The notes beneath the pieces were generated by a model that was given only the letters and a program-made list of their open reading frames with translations, was not told the DNA's origin and searched no databases. A stretch of DNA of 7,701 nt. It comes from an uncultured Alphaproteobacteria bacterium (GTDB taxonomy: Bacteria; Pseudomonadota; Alphaproteobacteria; Puniceispirillales; Puniceispirillaceae). Below are positions 1 through 6,297 of the stretch, piece by piece. Numbering within the stretch: the stretch's first letter is position 1; the number at the start of each line of letters is the position of its first letter. The stretch spans positions 1-7,701 of the forward strand of contig CAJYBL010000067.1 of NCBI GenBank assembly GCA_913064995.1, written 5' to 3'. A program made the translations under genes and the position numbers.

Positions 1-32
1 GCTTCTTCCGATCTAAGATTTGCAGCGCTCAT
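1..32 (-). CDS. 5' end of a truncated gene, product unknown
   Basis: Only the first 11 codons are inside the window, reading MSAANLRSEEA on the minus strand from an ATG at 32-30 and leaving the left edge without a stop. An AAGGA Shine-Dalgarno-like element lies about seven bases upstream of the ATG (around 40-44), which supports a real start. It lies 69 bases downstream of the alpha/beta hydrolase stop on the same strand, so it could be a third gene of the metY transcript. Too little is visible to name a function. The outermost 14 bases resemble an Illumina adapter with one extra base, so codons after about the fifth may not be genuine. Confidence 0.5.
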   Translation of the reverse strand, partial: MSAANLRSEE

Positions 33-44
33 TTTATCATCCTT

Positions 45-70
45 AAAAATTGGAGCCTGTTGTCAGGTTC
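45..70 (-). other. Small stem-loop followed by a U-tract between hydrolase and truncated gene
   Basis: On the minus strand GAACCTG (70-64) can pair with CAGGCTC (59-53) around an ACAA tetraloop, with one A-C mismatch. Three bases later comes a run of five T (49-45). This could be a weak terminator or attenuator, or an mRNA-processing hairpin, between the hydrolase and the next gene. The stem is short and imperfect and the U-tract is offset from it, so strong termination is unlikely. Confidence 0.25.
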
Positions 71-101
71 TTGTTATCATGCTGGTTTTGCCAAGCCTTC
101 T

Positions 102-896
102 TTAGCTGGCCAGAAAGTGGCGAAGCGTGTCATTTACTTCGGCTGGTCGTTCGGCTGGCAACATATGGCCTGCACCATTCATAATAACGCGTTCACTGTT
201 AACCAGGCTATCAGCCATTGCCATGCCAAATTTTACCGGTGTCATCCGGTCAGACCCGGCTAAAATACACAAGGCGGGCTGAACGATTTTTGCCGCCGCA
301 GCCTTGCCGCCACTGTAATTATTGCAAGCTTTTAAATCATTGCGAAGGGCATCTGCATGATTGCTTGTCATCAACCGTTTTCCATAACCAAGAAAAGAAT
401 GACCGGGTTGGGTATTGTCATGCATATGTGCCATTGGCCCATGTCCCCAACTTGTCATGACGCTAATCGCCTTGCCAAGAGCCTCGTCTGACATAGTCAA
501 AAGCTGATCATTCACTGGAATGGCCAAGGCGCCAGCAATCAAGCCAAGGCGCGAGACGCGCTCTGGATAGCGCGCGGTGGCATCAATGGCGACAAGACAG
601 CCTTGGGAATGGCCAACAAGACAGGCTGTTTTCACATCTAAACTATCCAGAAGGGCGATCACCCAATCAGCCATATCTTCGATCGATTCCAATGGCGTGC
701 CGCCAGACAAGCCATGGCCCGGGAAATCAGGAGCAAGAACCTGATAGCCGCGATAGGCAAAATACCGGCTTTGCAGAACCCATGTCAGATGGTTCTGGCC
801 GCTGCCATGAAGCAGAACAAGTGCCTCGCCATCATTGGAAAAGGATCGCCCACCAGTGGCGATATGGATTTGTGTGTCTATTAGCTGATGCTTCAT
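102..896 (-). CDS. Alpha/beta-fold hydrolase, substrate unknown
   Basis: This is a 264-residue cytoplasmic alpha/beta hydrolase with no signal peptide or membrane segment. The catalytic triad is readable: nucleophile Ser97 in G-H-S-Q-G (95-99), Asp216 in the A-G-S-D-R-M-T-P segment and His244 in G-A-G-H-M. The oxyanion-hole HG motif is at His30-Gly31 and the DFPGHGLS loop at 57-64 is typical of esterase, lactonase and haloalkane-dehalogenase-like members. A cap region follows, about 125-195. The start is supported by AAGGGG about eight bases upstream of the ATG. The gene begins 28 bases after the metY stop on the same strand, so the two are probably co-transcribed. It is not homoserine O-acetyltransferase (MetX): that family is much longer and has a different nucleophile elbow. 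Fold and triad are sure; the substrate cannot be read from sequence. Confidence 0.92.
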   Translation of the reverse strand: MKHQLIDTQIHIATGGRSFSNDGEALVLLHGSGQNHLTWVLQSRYFAYRGYQVLAPDFPGHGLSGGTPLESIEDMADWVIALLDSLDVKTACLVGHSQGCLVAIDATARYPERVSRLGLIAGALAIPVNDQLLTMSDEALGKAISVMTSWGHGPMAHMHDNTQPGHSFLGYGKRLMTSNHADALRNDLKACNNYSGGKAAAAKIVQPALCILAGSDRMTPVKFGMAMADSLVNSERVIMNGAGHMLPAERPAEVNDTLRHFLAS

Positions 897-924
897 TGTG
901 ACTGCCCCTTGGTCGACCGTCTAG

Positions 925-2229
925 TTAGTTTTTGGCCTTGGCAAATTTGGCGGCTGCCTGAAATCCCATTTCGAAATCAGCTTTGATATCGTCGAAATCT
1001 TCTAGCCCAACCGATAGGCGAATCATGTCGTCAGACAGACCACCTTCGATCATTGCTTCGGCGGAAATATGCGAATGGGTTGTGCTAGCTGGATGGATCA
1101 CCAGCGTTTTTGCGTCACCAACATTGGCAAGATGCGACGCCAATTCAACCGATTCAATAAAGGTGCGTCCGGCATCGCGCCCGCCCTTTAGGCCAAACAC
1201 AATGATCGAGCCTGCGCCGCGTGGCATCATGCGTTTCGCCAGTTCATGGCCCGGATGATCGGCAAGATTGGGATGCCGCACCCAGTCCACCGCATCATGG
1301 CCGCATAAAAATTCCAGCATCTTGGCAGTGTTATCCATATGACGCTGCATCCGTAAAGGCAGGGTTTCCATGCCTTGCAGGATATGAAAGGCATTTGTTG
1401 GCGATAGTGATGGACCGAAATTATACATGCCTTCGGCGCGGAATTTTGCGGTAAAGGCAGCTGGGCCAAATTCTTCATAGAAATTAATGCCATCCATCGC
1501 GTAATGTGGGCCTGCAATGGTAGGAAATTTGTCATTTTGTCCCCAATCGAAATTACCGCCATCGACCACCGCCCCACCAATAGCAACACCGTGACCGCCA
1601 ATCCATTTGGTCAATGAATGAATGATCAGATTGGCGCCAAGCTCAAAAGGTTTTAACAGCCAAGGGGTGTTAAATGTACAATCAAGCATCAATGGAATGC
1701 CAGCCTTGGCGGCAATTTCCCCCACGGCTTTGACATCCATGATATCGAGACCGGGATTGCCGATTACCTCGCCAAAAATCAATTTAGTATTAGGCTGGAT
1801 GGCCTTTTCGATGCCAGCAAGATCAGAAGGGTCAATAAAGCTTGTGGTGATACCAAAACGCGTAAGCGTGTTTTCCAGCAGATTGATATTGGCACCATAC
1901 ATGCGCGATGATGAAACGATATGATCGCCTTGTGAACATAGCACCAAAAGCGCGGTTGAAAGCGCCGCCATGCCCGATGCTGTTGCTGTTGCAGCAACCC
2001 CGCCTTCAAGCGCGGCAACACGCTGTTCCAGAACGGCAACAGTCGGATTTGAGATGCGCGTATAAAGATGCCCGCCAAATTCTTGGTTGTAAAGCGCGGC
2101 TGCATGCTCGGTATTTTGAAACACATAGGATGTTGTCTGATGGATTGGCACTGCGCGTGAACCATGACGTTCGTCAGGCACATGACCCGCATGAAGGCTC
2201 AACGTGTCAAATTTATAGTCACCGCTCAT
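925..2229 (-). CDS. metY: O-acetylhomoserine sulfhydrylase (aminocarboxypropyltransferase)
   Basis: PLP-dependent Cys/Met metabolism enzyme, 434 residues, the usual MetY length. It condenses O-acetylhomoserine with sulfide to give homocysteine and acetate (EC 2.5.1.49), the direct sulfhydrylation route to methionine, in the cytoplasm. Family landmarks: Y56-T-R-I-S-N-P (phosphate contact from the partner subunit), SGM at 85-87, Asp183 in L-D-C-T-F-N-T-P (pyridine nitrogen), the PLP lysine Lys208 in H-S-L-T-K-W-I-G-G-H-G, the GAGSIIVFGLKGG segment at 338-350, HPASTTH at 379-385, and Arg404 in I-R-L-S-V-G-L-E for the substrate carboxylate. The long insert around 225-280 and the HPASTTH motif favour MetY over MetB, MetC or MetZ. 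An AAGGTAG-type ribosome site lies about six bases upstream of the ATG. It is the first gene of a probable transcript with the downstream hydrolase. Confidence 0.95.
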   Translation of the reverse strand: MSGDYKFDTLSLHAGHVPDERHGSRAVPIHQTTSYVFQNTEHAAALYNQEFGGHLYTRISNPTVAVLEQRVAALEGGVAATATASGMAALSTALLVLCSQGDHIVSSSRMYGANINLLENTLTRFGITTSFIDPSDLAGIEKAIQPNTKLIFGEVIGNPGLDIMDVKAVGEIAAKAGIPLMLDCTFNTPWLLKPFELGANLIIHSLTKWIGGHGVAIGGAVVDGGNFDWGQNDKFPTIAGPHYAMDGINFYEEFGPAAFTAKFRAEGMYNFGPSLSPTNAFHILQGMETLPLRMQRHMDNTAKMLEFLCGHDAVDWVRHPNLADHPGHELAKRMMPRGAGSIIVFGLKGGRDAGRTFIESVELASHLANVGDAKTLVIHPASTTHSHISAEAMIEGGLSDDMIRLSVGLEDFDDIKADFEMGFQAAAKFAKAKN

Positions 2230-2318
2230 CTCAAGCTACCTTTTTTGATGTTTCAGTCCATTCTTTCTGCCCGCTTCAACAAGCCAAGTCAATTAGGGCA
2301 CTTCAAACAAGCCATTAC
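2230..2318 (-). promoter_or_regulatory. Foldable 5' leader of metY with two imperfect direct repeats
   Basis: Between the predicted transcript start (about 2318) and the metY ATG there are about 90 bases. They hold an imperfect repeat, CTTCAACAAGCC (2274-2285, plus-strand reading) and CTTCAAACAAGCC (2301-2313). Each copy can form a small hairpin on the minus-strand RNA (GCTT-loop-AAGC or GCTT-loop-AAGT). The proximal one extends: AAGCGGGC (2276-2269) pairs with GCTT (2284-2281) plus GCCC (2299-2296), leaving an 11-base bulge. Such a leader in front of a methionine gene could be a cis-regulator. I do not see the AUUUAA-type core I associate with SAM-II, so no known riboswitch class is assigned. 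Confidence 0.35.
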
Positions 2319-2324
2319 TGACGG

Positions 2325-2353
2325 ATTATATCAAAAGCTGACTCATGCCGAAA
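2325..2353 (-). promoter_or_regulatory. Probable extended -10 promoter for metY
   Basis: On the minus strand there is a perfect TATAAT (2330-2325) preceded by TGA, which gives the TGN extended -10 arrangement. A poor -35 match (TTTCGG, 2353-2348) sits 17 bases upstream; the extended -10 would compensate for it. The predicted start of transcription is near 2318. It lies between the MBL-fold gene stop and metY, in the right direction for metY and its downstream partners. Confidence 0.55.
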
Positions 2354-2364
2354 CCAGCGATAGC

Positions 2365-2393
2365 AAAAACCAGACGACGTGCGGACTGTTTTT
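2365..2393. terminator. Possible weak bidirectional terminator after the MBL-fold gene
   Basis: A short imperfect stem (CAG..CG around a five-base loop, then CG..CTG, 2371-2388) is flanked by five T on the plus side (2389-2393) and five A (2365-2369), which read as T on the minus strand. It lies just after the stop codon of the MBL-fold gene. The stem has only five pairs with an internal loop, so it is a weak candidate. Confidence 0.25.
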
Positions 2394-2398
2394 GAGGA

Positions 2399-3433
2399 TT
2401 AGCCAAGGTAAAAATACTCAATCCCTTCTTTAGTCTGAATTTGCATTTCATTGCGAGCATCAAGATGGTTTAGGTGCGCACGTGCCTCGCAGCTAGCAAA
2501 AAATAATTCATGATCGGTAAGGTCGAAGGTAAAAAGCGCATACATTGCATCTGCCGTTGTGATTGGCCCATTGGCCGCGGCGCCGCGTAACAGATCAAGT
2601 CGTCTATCATGATGTTCAATCAGATCAACCGCCCGCACGCCGCCGCCAAAATAGGGCCAGTCGTGCCCCGGAATTATTAACCAGTCATCAGTCAGATGGC
2701 GCATTTGATCAAGATAGTTGTAATAATGTCCAAGCATATCAATCTCGATAAAGCGGAGGCTGACCGAGATATTTGGCGAAATGCGGGGCAATAGAAAATC
2801 AACACAGATATGAAGCTTGCGGTCATGATCAGATAGGCTCATGTGGCCTGGTGAATGACCGGTATCAAAGCGCGGTGTCCAGGTGCCTGATTTGCTGTGA
2901 AAGCGGTAATCAGTATCAATGATTGCGACGTCAGGAAGGTCACCAGATAGTTTGCGATAATAATTGCCCTGTGACCGGACGCGATCGACAATGTCGCCAT
3001 CCAGCCCAAAGCGGGCATAGGTATTGCCCATGATTTTGCCAAATGCGGCATCAGATTGGGCAAGGCTCCAGCTTGCCTGTTCATGTTCAACTGCACCCAT
3101 ATAGATCGGCGCGCCAGTGATTGCCGCGAGCGTACCAGCATAGCCAACATGATCAGCATGATAATGCGATACGATAATGCCAATCACCGGTTGGCCTGCC
3201 AATGGCCCTGCCAGCATCACCTGCCACTGATCGGCAATGTCCTGACTTTGAATACCGCAATCAAGAAGCAGCCAACCATCTTTAGTGTCAAAGGCGTAGA
3301 GATTGATATGGTTTAATCGAAAAGGAAGGGTAAAACGCATCCAGTAAAGATCATCAGCAAGCGCCACCATTTCACCGGCCTTCGGCGGGTCTATAGCAAG
3401 AGGGGTCATTGATGAGTTTGGCATGTTTGGCAT
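2399..3433 (-). CDS. MBL-fold metallohydrolase, LACTB2-like architecture
   Basis: A 344-residue metallo-beta-lactamase-fold hydrolase, probably cytoplasmic. The zinc-site motifs are intact: H90-Y-H92-A-D94-H95 after a beta strand ending at Ser89, His193 in T-G-H-S-P-G-H, Asp212 in C-V-D-F, and His257 in I-P-G-H-D-W-P-Y. After the core, residues about 265-344 form a helical tail with an A-H-L-N-H-L-D pattern (319-325). It resembles the winged-helix region of LACTB2-type members, so a thioesterase, lactonase or nuclease-like activity is possible; the substrate cannot be decided. The first ATG has a modest AAGAG element about eight bases upstream; a second Met at residue 4 is an alternative. It is 169 bases upstream of metY, which has its own promoter, so it is probably a separate unit. 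Confidence 0.9.
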   Translation of the reverse strand: MPNMPNSSMTPLAIDPPKAGEMVALADDLYWMRFTLPFRLNHINLYAFDTKDGWLLLDCGIQSQDIADQWQVMLAGPLAGQPVIGIIVSHYHADHVGYAGTLAAITGAPIYMGAVEHEQASWSLAQSDAAFGKIMGNTYARFGLDGDIVDRVRSQGNYYRKLSGDLPDVAIIDTDYRFHSKSGTWTPRFDTGHSPGHMSLSDHDRKLHICVDFLLPRISPNISVSLRFIEIDMLGHYYNYLDQMRHLTDDWLIIPGHDWPYFGGGVRAVDLIEHHDRRLDLLRGAAANGPITTADAMYALFTFDLTDHELFFASCEARAHLNHLDARNEMQIQTKEGIEYFYLG

Positions 3434-3562
3434 GTGGGTTACTCTTGTAAGGCTAGATTGGCACGAAAATGATGAAACAAGGGTTGGGTAATTATTGGAT
3501 AAGGGTCAAAAAACAGACTTTGTAATTTTTGCGGTGATGAATAGACCTCCGCCGGGTCAGAA

Positions 3563-4024
3563 TTAGCTGCCAGCAAAATCATGTTGGCGCCAAGCTTCAT
3601 AAATCACGATTGAGACGGCATTGGCAAGATTTAGCGACCGGTTATTTGCCACCATCGGCAGCCGTAATTTATGATCTGATGCGATATGGGCATGAATATT
3701 GGCTGGCAGGCCCGAGGTTTCCGAGCCAAATAGAAAAGCATCGCCCGGGGCAAAGGCGCGGTCATATATGGTATCTTTGCCTTTTGTGGTAATTGCAAAA
3801 AGCCGCGGCTGTTCAAGCCAGTCCAAGCAGGCCGCCAGATCATCATGAATATGAACATCGCTTAGCGTGTGATAATCCAGCCCCGCACGCCGACATGATT
3901 TTTCGTCAAGCTTAAAACCAAGTGGTTTGACCAAATGCAGGCGATTACCGCTATTTGCTGTGAGTCGGATGATATTGCCGGTGTTTGGTGGAATTTGTGG
4001 CGCAAATAAAATGATCTCAAACAT
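3563..4024 (-). CDS. trmL: tRNA (cytidine/uridine-34 2'-O)-methyltransferase TrmL
   Basis: A SPOUT-class methyltransferase that 2'-O-methylates the wobble base (C34/U34) of tRNA-Leu isoacceptors with S-adenosylmethionine. The 153-residue product lines up end to end with E. coli TrmL from memory: P-P-N-T-G-N (12-17), R-R-A-G-L-D-Y-H (45-52), G-S-E-T-S-G-L-P (100-107), and the knot segment from L122 to Q147 with its N-R-S-L-N-L-A-N-A-V-S core. The frame is open further upstream to an ATG at 4129, but that start would lie inside the transporter gene and add 35 residues unlike the family. The ATG at 4024 gives the M-F-E-I-I-L-F beginning expected of TrmL, with GAAGG about 11 bases upstream. It follows the transporter by 76 bases on the same strand. 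Confidence 0.95.
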   Translation of the reverse strand: MFEIILFAPQIPPNTGNIIRLTANSGNRLHLVKPLGFKLDEKSCRRAGLDYHTLSDVHIHDDLAACLDWLEQPRLFAITTKGKDTIYDRAFAPGDAFLFGSETSGLPANIHAHIASDHKLRLPMVANNRSLNLANAVSIVIYEAWRQHDFAGS

Positions 4025-4100
4025 CAATGACAATGCCTTCGAAAATAGGGGTGGTTTAATTGGGTAATCGGTGATTGTGATCAAAAGTGATGCGGGGCGA

Positions 4101-5291
4101 TTACCATTCAACCAAGAACAGCCAGCCATAGGAAACGATCACCGCTGGCACGGCGGAATAAAGGGTTGCCACTACCGCCACTTTTGGGGCAATCGCAATA
4201 GCCGGAAACAGTGCATCACCATCATTACTAAGTGCGTTTCCGATCTGCGCCGACAAGGGCAAAATGCCAGCAAGATACATTGTCGTGACTAAAACCTGCG
4301 GTCCGCATCCGGGTAAAAAGCCAATCAAAATGGCGATCATAGGTGTGAAAAGCGTGAAGCCGTTGAAGACCTGTTTCAGGTCAATTGCAAAGAAATAAAC
4401 CGACAAATCAAAAACCAGATAGGCGCCGATCACCCAGACCGTCACAAAATTGGTGTCGGCAATGGTGCGCCGAAGGATCGATCCACTTGTTGAAAAGGCA
4501 GCATCACCATGAATGCCAAATCGTGGTGCCAACCGCATGGTAACGGCTAATACGCCGCCAAGCACGCCAAGAAGGCTTGCTGGCTTATCAAGATAATCGT
4601 TTGTAAATAAGGCATCAACATCGACCTGAAAGGCAACTAGCGCGGCAAGAACCAGCCCAGGAAGCATGATGATTAACCAGATGCGGTCTAGCCATGGCGT
4701 GCTGGCATCTTCGTTCACATGGTCGACACCCTGTCCGTTGCCAAGTGAGCCAAGCAAAAAATCACGGCCATGAATATAATTGACGATCCAGCCGCTTAAT
4801 GTGCCAACAATAAAACCAAGTGCAAGCATTGCGAGACCGACAAGGGGCTCCTGTGCAATCAAAAGAAAAGCGGCGTCGCCCATTGTTGCGGTCAAAACCG
4901 CAACAACACTGCCAAAACTTAAGCGGCCCGACACATATTGCGTCACTACAATAATGGCCCCGCCACAGCCGGGAAGCGCGCCAAGCGCGGCGGCAGCAGG
5001 CACTTGCCAGAATGTCGCCTTGCGCAGCAGTGCCGCCGCATCAATGTTTAAAACCCGTTCAATCCCATAGAAAATGAAAAATGTGCCAGCAACAAAGGTG
5101 CTGACTTGGATATAGGCATCGCCAATCGCCTTGAACAGAATGTCGTTAAATTCAGATTCGACATGCGTCATCACATAGCCAGCCAGCAGAACTGGAAACA
5201 GAATCAATAGGCTATGAAAAACGATCACAGGGTCGCTTGGCCCGCCCTTTGTGGGCTGTGAGTTTGCCAATGGTGATAAGTTCTGGTCCAT
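4101..5291 (-). CDS. Putative manganese/heavy-metal transporter (PF11449, ArsP_2-like)
   Basis: A 396-residue integral membrane protein with about ten hydrophobic segments, of the family labelled putative 10-TM heavy-metal exporter or putative manganese transporter. A short polar N-terminus (1-20) precedes the first helix (about 22-41). It has two related halves: 106-149 and 326-369 align without gaps at an offset of exactly 220 residues. They share L-P-G-C-G, a T-x-Y-x-x-G stretch, G-D-A-x-F and a closing proline (17 of 44 identical by my count). The Cys and Asp repeats are attractive metal-site candidates. A further G-D-A-A-F occurs at 262-266. A soluble acidic loop lies around 180-200. Direction and metal are inferred from family annotation only. 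No clear Shine-Dalgarno precedes the ATG; a promoter-like pair sits where a leaderless transcript would start. Confidence 0.8.
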   Translation of the reverse strand: MDQNLSPLANSQPTKGGPSDPVIVFHSLLILFPVLLAGYVMTHVESEFNDILFKAIGDAYIQVSTFVAGTFFIFYGIERVLNIDAAALLRKATFWQVPAAAALGALPGCGGAIIVVTQYVSGRLSFGSVVAVLTATMGDAAFLLIAQEPLVGLAMLALGFIVGTLSGWIVNYIHGRDFLLGSLGNGQGVDHVNEDASTPWLDRIWLIIMLPGLVLAALVAFQVDVDALFTNDYLDKPASLLGVLGGVLAVTMRLAPRFGIHGDAAFSTSGSILRRTIADTNFVTVWVIGAYLVFDLSVYFFAIDLKQVFNGFTLFTPMIAILIGFLPGCGPQVLVTTMYLAGILPLSAQIGNALSNDGDALFPAIAIAPKVAVVATLYSAVPAVIVSYGWLFLVEW

Positions 5292-5297
5292 TGCATA

Positions 5298-5326
5298 AAA
5301 TTAGCATCTTCTAACTTTAATCACAA
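5298..5326 (-). promoter_or_regulatory. Candidate promoter of the metal transporter gene
   Basis: On the minus strand TTGTGA (5326-5321) and TAATTT (5303-5298) are separated by 17 bases. The -10 ends seven bases before the A of the start codon, so transcription would begin at or next to the ATG. Overlapping it is an inverted repeat ATTAGC (5300-5305)/GCTAAT (5329-5334), a possible operator. The match to consensus is moderate. Confidence 0.35.
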
Positions 5327-5369
5327 CGGCTAATATTGCTATTGACGCTAACTTGCCTCATATGTGAAT

Positions 5370-5398
5370 TTGGTGCGATGCAGACAATCTGGTATCGT
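5370..5398 (+). promoter_or_regulatory. Candidate promoter of the thiamine diphosphokinase gene
   Basis: TTGGTG (5370-5375) and TATCGT (5393-5398) are spaced by 17 bases and would give a leader of about 35 bases. The ribosome site AGAGG (5428-5432) lies seven bases before the ATG at 5440. No TPP-riboswitch (thi-box) sequence is visible in the leader, which is also too short for one. Confidence 0.35.
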
Positions 5399-5439
5399 TA
5401 CCTCCGGCATCGCTTAATCCGATATTTAGAGGTTACAAC

Positions 5440-6138
5440 ATGGCATATCGCCAAGATGATCAATTGCTATTTACCTCCCCAATTCTGTTATTTGGTGCGG
5501 CCCCGATCGCCGGGCCATTGCTTTCTTGTCTTAATCGCTGTCAAAACTGGCCGGTTGTAGCGGCAGATGGGGGGCTTGGTACGGCTCTGTCATGTGGGCT
5601 TCGTCCACAAGCGGTGATTGGCGATATGGATTCGGCAAATGATCTTGATCAAACGCCAGATGATATTCGCCAGATTAAACGATCTGGACAAGATGATACT
5701 GATTTTGAAAAGTCGCTTGATCTGATTTCGGCACCTTTGATTGTTGGTATTGGTTTTCTCGATGGCCGGTTTGATCATTCCCTTGCGGCGCTTGATGCGT
5801 TGGCGCGATTGCCACATGACCGGCCGGTTTTATTGGTTGGTGGTGATGATGTTTTACTGTGTTTGCGGGGTGACTTTGAAATGACATTGCCGCTGGCAAG
5901 CCGGTTTTCGGTCTGGCCGCTGGGCGTCCAGCATTTTTTGCACTCGCACGGGCTGGAATGGCCGCTCGATGACGTCACGATGGCGTTTGGCAAAAGAACC
6001 GGCACCTCGAATCGGGTGAATGGCACGCCGGTTTCGATTACGGCTGGCGTTGGTAATGGCTATGTGGCTATGGCACCTTTTACAGCATTTGATGCGATGC
6101 TTGATGCGGCGATGGCGATGGCAGATTTGCGATCCTGA
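5440..6138 (+). CDS. Thiamine diphosphokinase
   Basis: A cytoplasmic enzyme of 232 residues that transfers pyrophosphate from ATP to thiamine, giving thiamine diphosphate (EC 2.7.6.2). The diagnostic acidic motifs appear in order: A-A-D-G-G (41-45), G-D-M-D-S (61-65), D-D-T-D-F-E-K-S-L (85-93), and G-F-L-D-G-R-F-D-H (105-113). The C-terminal beta domain (about 145-210) contains the W-P-L segment and the T-S-N-R-V stretch expected for thiamine binding. AGAGG is seven bases upstream of the ATG. The enzyme serves organisms that salvage thiamine; no thiamine biosynthesis gene is nearby. It shares strand and vitamin theme with bioY, 159 bases downstream, but bioY appears to have its own promoter. 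Confidence 0.93.
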   Translation: MAYRQDDQLLFTSPILLFGAAPIAGPLLSCLNRCQNWPVVAADGGLGTALSCGLRPQAVIGDMDSANDLDQTPDDIRQIKRSGQDDTDFEKSLDLISAPLIVGIGFLDGRFDHSLAALDALARLPHDRPVLLVGGDDVLLCLRGDFEMTLPLASRFSVWPLGVQHFLHSHGLEWPLDDVTMAFGKRTGTSNRVNGTPVSITAGVGNGYVAMAPFTAFDAMLDAAMAMADLRS

Positions 6139-6233
6139 ATTTGCGGCCTAGACGAAAAATCAATGAATCGTCAGCCCTGCCTTAATCCGGATGATGGTCA
6201 AAAAAATCCTGTTTGAAATCGAATGTGTCGTTA

Positions 6234-6290
6234 TTGCTTTGTGTGAAGCCTCGACCTATAGTTTGGCCTAATATATTTTACCGGCAGGAG
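6234..6290 (+). promoter_or_regulatory. Probable bioY promoter and ribosome binding site
   Basis: TTGCTT (6234-6239) and TATAGT (6257-6262, five of six to the -10 consensus) are spaced by 17 bases, which predicts a start near 6269. AGGAG (6286-6290) is seven bases before the bioY ATG. An AT-rich near-palindrome lies between the -10 and the ribosome site (about 6269-6280). It does not match the BioR box as I know it. Confidence 0.5.
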
Positions 6291-6297
6291 ACGATTA

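Noticed and set aside
102..896. Homoserine O-acetyltransferase (MetX), suggested by the alpha/beta-hydrolase fold next to metY
   Set aside because: At 264 residues it is about 100 short of MetX. Its nucleophile elbow is G-H-S-Q-G and it lacks MetX hallmarks, so a generic hydrolase is the supported call.
2230..2324. SAM-II riboswitch upstream of metY
   Set aside because: The leader lacks the AUUUAA-type core and the GCUAAA-AGG 3' pseudoknot strand I associate with that class. It is kept only as an unclassified leader.
4025..4129. Longer TrmL with 35 extra N-terminal residues from the ATG at 4129
   Set aside because: The extension overlaps the end of the transporter gene and has no family counterpart. 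The start at 4024 matches the known TrmL N-terminus.
5399..5439. TPP riboswitch before thiamine diphosphokinase
   Set aside because: No CUGAGA or thi-box motif is present, and the leader from the best promoter is only about 35 bases.
6149..6172. Terminator after thiamine diphosphokinase (GACGA...TCGTC stem)
   Set aside because: The stem has five pairs and a 12-base loop with no T-run after it.
6255..6285. BioR operator in front of bioY
   Set aside because: The AT-rich near-palindromes here do not fit the TTAT-n2-ATAA pattern I know for BioR.
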